This document shows, one piece after another, positions 60,350-64,000 of a DNA stretch of 64,000 nt. Position numbers and translations under genes: made by a program. The stretch covers positions 186,001-250,000 of the forward strand of contig CAJXKF010000004.1 of NCBI GenBank assembly GCA_913055695.1, given 5' to 3'. Source of the DNA: an uncultured Methylophaga sp. Lineage in GTDB: Bacteria; Pseudomonadota; Gammaproteobacteria; Nitrosococcales; Methylophagaceae. The stretch's first letter is position 1, and every line of letters starts with the position of its first letter. Under the pieces are notes generated by a model. The model did not search any database. It saw only the letters and a list, made by a program, of their open reading frames with translations, and was not told the origin of the DNA.

Positions 60350-61987
60350 ATGACACCTTTGAACATACCTGAATGGCAATCTCTGGTCCGCCACTACGAG
60401 GACCTGAAATACCTCTCAATGCGCGAGCAATTCGCGCTGGATTCCGGCCGTTTTGAGCGATTCTCGGCCAACAGTGGTGAACTGTTGCTGGATTATTCCA
60501 AAAACCGGATTACCCAGGAAACCATGGATAAGCTGATTCAGCTGGCAGAAGCCGTCGAGCTTGAAGACTGGATCGAAAAAATGTTCAAGGGTGACACCAT
60601 CAATCACACCGAAGGTCGTGCTGTGCTGCACACGGCATTGCGTAACCGCGCCAACACCCCGGTGATGGTCGATGGTAAAGATGTGATGCCGGAAGTGAAT
60701 GCGGTGCTGGATAAAATGCGTCGCTTCTCGGAGCAGGTACACAGTGGTAGCTGGCTGGGTTATACCGGCAAGAAAATGACCGATATCGTCAATATCGGTA
60801 TCGGCGGCTCGGATCTTGGGCCGGCAATGATCTGTGATGCGCTCGAACCTTATGGTATCGAGGGCATCAGTGTGCATTTTGTTTCCAATGTGGACGGCAC
60901 TGATCTCAGCACCACACTGGAAAAACTGAATCCGGAAACCACCCTGTTTGTGGTGGCGTCGAAAACCTTCACTACCCAGGAAACCCTGACCAATGCTCAA
61001 TCCGCGAGAAACTGGTTCCTGAAATCTGGTAGTCAGGAAGATGTCGCCAAGCACTTTGTAGCGGTCTCTACCAATGCCAAGGAAGTCGCCAAGTTCGGTA
61101 TCGATACCGACAATATGTTTGAAATCTGGGACTGGGTCGGTGGTCGTTATTCGCTATGGAGTGCCATTGGTCTGCCGATTGTGCTCTATGTCGGTATGGA
61201 CAATTTCGAGCGTCTGCTGGAGGGTGGCTTCCAGATGGACCAGCATTTCCGTAATCAGCCGCTGGCGGAGAACATTCCGGTCATCATGGGGCTTCTCGGG
61301 ATCTGGTACATCAACTTTTTCAATGCCCAGACCCATGCGATTGTACCCTATGACCATTCTCTGGCGCGTTTCCCCAGCCACATGCAGCAACTGGACATGG
61401 AAAGTAACGGTAAATTCATCAACCGTGAAGGTGCCCGCATTAATTACAAGACCGGTCCGGTTATCTGGGGTACACCCGGTACCAACGGTCAGCATGCCTA
61501 CTTCCAGCTGATTCACCAGGGTACCCAACTGATTCCGGTTGATTTTGTGTTGCCGGTAAACAGCCATTACCCGGAGTGTGACCATCAGTCGATTCTGCTG
61601 GCCAATGGGCTGGCGCAGGCAGAAGCCCTGATGAAAGGCAAGACCGCGGAAGAAGTCCGCGCTGAACTGGTCAAGGAAGGTTTTGAAGGCAAAGCACTGG
61701 AAGCGCTACTGCCGCACAAGGTATTCCCGGGTAATCGCCCCAGCAATGTCCTTATATTCCCGAAACTGACACCAGAAATGCTGGGTCAGCTGGTTGCGCT
61801 CTATGAGCACAAGGTTTTTGTACAGGGCGTGGTGTGGAATATCAATTCCTTTGATCAGTGGGGCGTCGAACTGGGTAAACAGCTGGCTAAAGCTATTATT
61901 CCTGATTTGCAGGATGGTGCTGAAATCTCATCCCACGACAGCTCAACCACCAGTCTGATTAAACTGATTCGCGAGCTGCGTCAGTAA
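60350..61987 (+). CDS. pgi: Glucose-6-phosphate isomerase
   Basis: 545 residues. Signatures [39 protein letters not shown] and [12 protein letters not shown]. It interconverts glucose-6-phosphate and fructose-6-phosphate. It lies next to glgB and a PPK2 kinase, which suggests a sugar and polyphosphate storage context. Its stop codon directly abuts the stop of the convergent ppk2 gene. Confidence 0.97.
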   Translation: MTPLNIPEWQSLVRHYEDLKYLSMREQFALDSGRFERFSANSGELLLDYSKNRITQETMDKLIQLAEAVELEDWIEKMFKGDTINHTEGRAVLHTALRNRANTPVMVDGKDVMPEVNAVLDKMRRFSEQVHSGSWLGYTGKKMTDIVNIGIGGSDLGPAMICDALEPYGIEGISVHFVSNVDGTDLSTTLEKLNPETTLFVVASKTFTTQETLTNAQSARNWFLKSGSQEDVAKHFVAVSTNAKEVAKFGIDTDNMFEIWDWVGGRYSLWSAIGLPIVLYVGMDNFERLLEGGFQMDQHFRNQPLAENIPVIMGLLGIWYINFFNAQTHAIVPYDHSLARFPSHMQQLDMESNGKFINREGARINYKTGPVIWGTPGTNGQHAYFQLIHQGTQLIPVDFVLPVNSHYPECDHQSILLANGLAQAEALMKGKTAEEVRAELVKEGFEGKALEALLPHKVFPGNRPSNVLIFPKLTPEMLGQLVALYEHKVFVQGVVWNINSFDQWGVELGKQLAKAIIPDLQDGAEISSHDSSTTSLIKLIRELRQ

Positions 61988-62770
61988 TTATCTGTTATCG
62001 CCCGCCCGGCGTTTGAATACCGGGTAGGGCGGTGAATATACCTGGGTATCATCCGGCATTTTCACCAGTGTTTTATCTTTGCCTGAATAGGGCAGATGAT
62101 GCAGTAAGTGGCGCATACAGTTAATCCGCGCTGCCCGTTTGTCGTTGGCCTCAATCACTGTCCAGGGAGAGTGAGGGGTATGGGTTAACTGGAACATCCT
62201 GTCCCGTGCTTCGCTATATTGTTCCCATTTTTCCTGCGCAGCGATATCCACCGGACTCAGTTTCCACGTTTTCAGCGGATTGTTTCGCCGCGCTTCAAAC
62301 CGGGCTTTCTGCTCCTTGCGGCTGATCGAAAACCAGTATTTGAACAGCCTGATACCATCATCAATCAGCAGTCTTTCCAACTCCGGTGCCTGCTGGAGGA
62401 AGAGCTGGTACTTGTCCTCGGTGGTAAAGCCCATGACTTTCTCGACCCCGGCACGGTTATACCAGCTACGGTCAAACATCACGATTTCACCGGCTGACGG
62501 TAACTGTGACAGATAACGCTGAAAATACCACTGGCCCTGTTCGACATCGCTGGGTTTATCCAGAGCGACGACACGGGCACCGCGTGGATTGAGATGTTCA
62601 GCAAAACGCTTAATCGCACCGCCTTTGCCGGCAGCATCGCGGCCTTCGAAAAGAATCGCGATGCGCTCACCGTTTTCAGCTGCCCATTCCTGCACTTTCA
62701 ACAGTTCTATCTGCAGCAGTTGTTTCTGCTGCTGGTAATAACTGCGTGATATACGCTTGGGGCGGGTCAC
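61988..62770 (-). CDS. ppk2: Polyphosphate kinase 2
   Basis: 260 residues, PPK2 class I. Walker A-like FEGRDAAGKGGAIKR, the lid and metal motif FDRSWYNRAGVEKVMGF, and the nucleotide-binding TVIEANDKRAARINCMRHLL. It uses polyphosphate to phosphorylate NDPs (or the reverse). It starts 11 bp after glgB ends on the same strand, so both may be co-transcribed in a storage operon. Confidence 0.94.
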   Translation of the reverse strand: MTRPKRISRSYYQQQKQLLQIELLKVQEWAAENGERIAILFEGRDAAGKGGAIKRFAEHLNPRGARVVALDKPSDVEQGQWYFQRYLSQLPSAGEIVMFDRSWYNRAGVEKVMGFTTEDKYQLFLQQAPELERLLIDDGIRLFKYWFSISRKEQKARFEARRNNPLKTWKLSPVDIAAQEKWEQYSEARDRMFQLTHTPHSPWTVIEANDKRAARINCMRHLLHHLPYSGKDKTLVKMPDDTQVYSPPYPVFKRRAGDNR

Positions 62771-62781
62771 TGGCAGGCCGT

Positions 62782-64000
62782 TTAATGTTGTTTTTTGAGG
62801 ATAAGGCCGGATAGCGGGGGCAGGTTAAGCCTGATTGAATGCGGCCGATCAGCGCTCGGCAAGTCTTCACTCTCAATAACCGGCGCATTGTGATAATTGC
62901 TGCCGGCATAAAACTCGGAGTCGGAGTTGATGATAATTTCATAACTGCCGGCTTCAGGCACGCCAATGCGATAATCATCACGCGGTATCGGCGTGAAGTT
63001 AAACACCGCCACAATATAGCTGCTGGCATCTTTGCGCAGATAACTTAACACCGAATGTTCACGGTCATTACAGTCAATCCATTCAAAGCCATGCGGATCA
63101 AAGTCATGCGCATGCAGTGCCGGGGTTTCCCGGTAGAGATGATTGAGGTCTGAGACCAGCTTGTGCAAGCCCTGGTGAATCGGGTAATCCAGCACATACC
63201 AGTCGAGTGAAGTTTCACAGTTCCATTCATTGCCCTGACCGAATTCACAGCCCATAAACAGCAGTTTTTTGCCCGGATAACTGTACATAAAGGTGTACAG
63301 CAGTCTCAGATTGGCAAAGCGCTGCCATTCATCGCCCGGCATTTTGTAGAGCATCGACCGCTTGCCATGCACAACTTCATCATGGGAGAAGGGCAGCACG
63401 AAATTTTCGGTGAAGGCGTAGAGCAGCCCGAAAGTCAAAGCGTCATGATGATAGCGGCGATGAATCGGATCCTGCTGCATATACTCCAGAATGTCATGCA
63501 TCCAGCCCATATTCCACTTCATTGAAAAGCCCAGTCCGCCCATATGAGCCGGCCGCGATATCATAGGATAGGAAGTCGATTCCTCGGCGGCAATAATGCA
63601 GCCCGGGTGTTCTTTATGCAGCACGGTATTCACGTGCTTGAGAAAGTCGATTACTTCGAGGTTCTCGCGCCCACCGTACTGATTTGGCAGCCATTGTCCT
63701 TCTTTACGGGAATAATCGAGGTAGAGCATGGAAGCGACGGCGTCCACACGCAGTCCGTCGATATGAAACTCTTCCAGCCAGTAAAAAGCGCTGGAAAGCA
63801 GAAAGTTGAATACTTCGCTGCGGCCGTAATTAAAGATCAGCGTACCCCAGTCCTGATGTTCACCACGGCGCGGGTCGGCGTGTTCATACAGGGCTGTGCC
63901 ATCGAAACGGGCCAGGCCATGTGCATCTTTGGGGAAGTGGCCCGGCACCCAGTCCAGCAGTACGCCGATATTATGCTGATGACAGCAGTCGATAAAATAG
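62782..64000 (-). CDS. glgB: 1,4-alpha-glucan branching enzyme, C-terminal part
   Basis: The gene runs off the right edge; about 406 C-terminal residues are present. GH13 catalytic residues are visible: nucleophile Asp in [11 protein letters not shown], acid/base Glu in [11 protein letters not shown], and the third carboxylate in [12 protein letters not shown]-terminal beta domain ends with [19 protein letters not shown]. It introduces alpha-1,6 branches in glycogen. The open frame continues to base 64000 ([16 protein letters not shown]). Confidence 0.95.
   Translation of the reverse strand, partial: YFIDCCHQHNIGVLLDWVPGHFPKDAHGLARFDGTALYEHADPRRGEHQDWGTLIFNYGRSEVFNFLLSSAFYWLEEFHIDGLRVDAVASMLYLDYSRKEGQWLPNQYGGRENLEVIDFLKHVNTVLHKEHPGCIIAAEESTSYPMISRPAHMGGLGFSMKWNMGWMHDILEYMQQDPIHRRYHHDALTFGLLYAFTENFVLPFSHDEVVHGKRSMLYKMPGDEWQRFANLRLLYTFMYSYPGKKLLFMGCEFGQGNEWNCETSLDWYVLDYPIHQGLHKLVSDLNHLYRETPALHAHDFDPHGFEWIDCNDREHSVLSYLRKDASSYIVAVFNFTPIPRDDYRIGVPEAGSYEIIINSDSEFYAGSNYHNAPVIESEDLPSADRPHSIRLNLPPLSGLILKKQH

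Overview
The window is a chromosomal segment of a Gram-negative gammaproteobacterium. The evidence is the set of housekeeping genes (bamE, fur, recN, nadK, ndk, rlmN, pilW, rodZ, ispG, hisS, pgi, rnr, coq7), porins with a terminal Phe, PepSY proteins, c-di-GMP enzymes, CheV, and NtrC/sigma54-type promoters. Gene content and order would fit a marine methylotroph-like lineage such as Methylophaga, but that genus call is an inference from the sequence alone. Both ends cut genes: metY at the left and glgB at the right.

Layout. 1-10.3 kb: metY (partial), a response regulator and a PAS sensor kinase, a phospholipase D-VTT membrane protein coupled to an endonuclease/exonuclease/phosphatase-fold protein, a phosphate-selective-type porin and a BetT-type BCCT transporter. 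10.3-14.6 kb: small exported proteins, a PepSY-response regulator-kinase operon facing a second PepSY gene, and a MarR/SlyA-type regulator with matching operators at its own promoter and in front of an exported NTF2-like protein. 14.6-17.2 kb: a large GGDEF-EAL protein.

17.2-35.4 kb is a nitrate assimilation cluster: nirB-nirD-nasA, an outer-membrane porin, a 37-residue membrane peptide, a membrane-anchored nitrate-sensing (NIT) protein, an ANTAR antiterminator, the nitrate ABC transporter nrtABC, an EAL protein, the MFS transporter narK, a PP2C-kinase fusion and nsrR. Four clear and one weaker sigma54 (-24/-12) promoters, several with NtrC-like sites, precede these units. The porin and nrtA leaders each carry two hairpins with A1xxG4 hexaloops, the second overlapping an intrinsic terminator. 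This is the architecture expected for nitrate-controlled ANTAR antitermination. The sensor and the RNA-binding protein, fused in Klebsiella NasR, are separate genes here.

35.4-42 kb: sixA, a 1.24-kb integrase-less island inserted in tRNA-Thr (45-bp att repeats, five arm-like 12-mers, two unknown genes of 170 and 50 codons), an HDOD protein, tRNA-His, rnr and tRNA-Leu. 42-49.5 kb: cheV, a diguanylate cyclase behind a perfect CRP-type site, coq7, a PilZ protein, a Lon-like protease, and a remarkable 415-residue Trp-rich protein built of hierarchical KWYEAN repeats. 49.5-64 kb: mostly housekeeping genes, then a PPK2-type polyphosphate kinase and the branching enzyme.

The strongest candidates for something undescribed are the KWYEAN repeat protein, the minimal tRNA-Thr island with its two-gene operon, and the split NIT/ANTAR system with its two leader RNAs and the 37-residue peptide.
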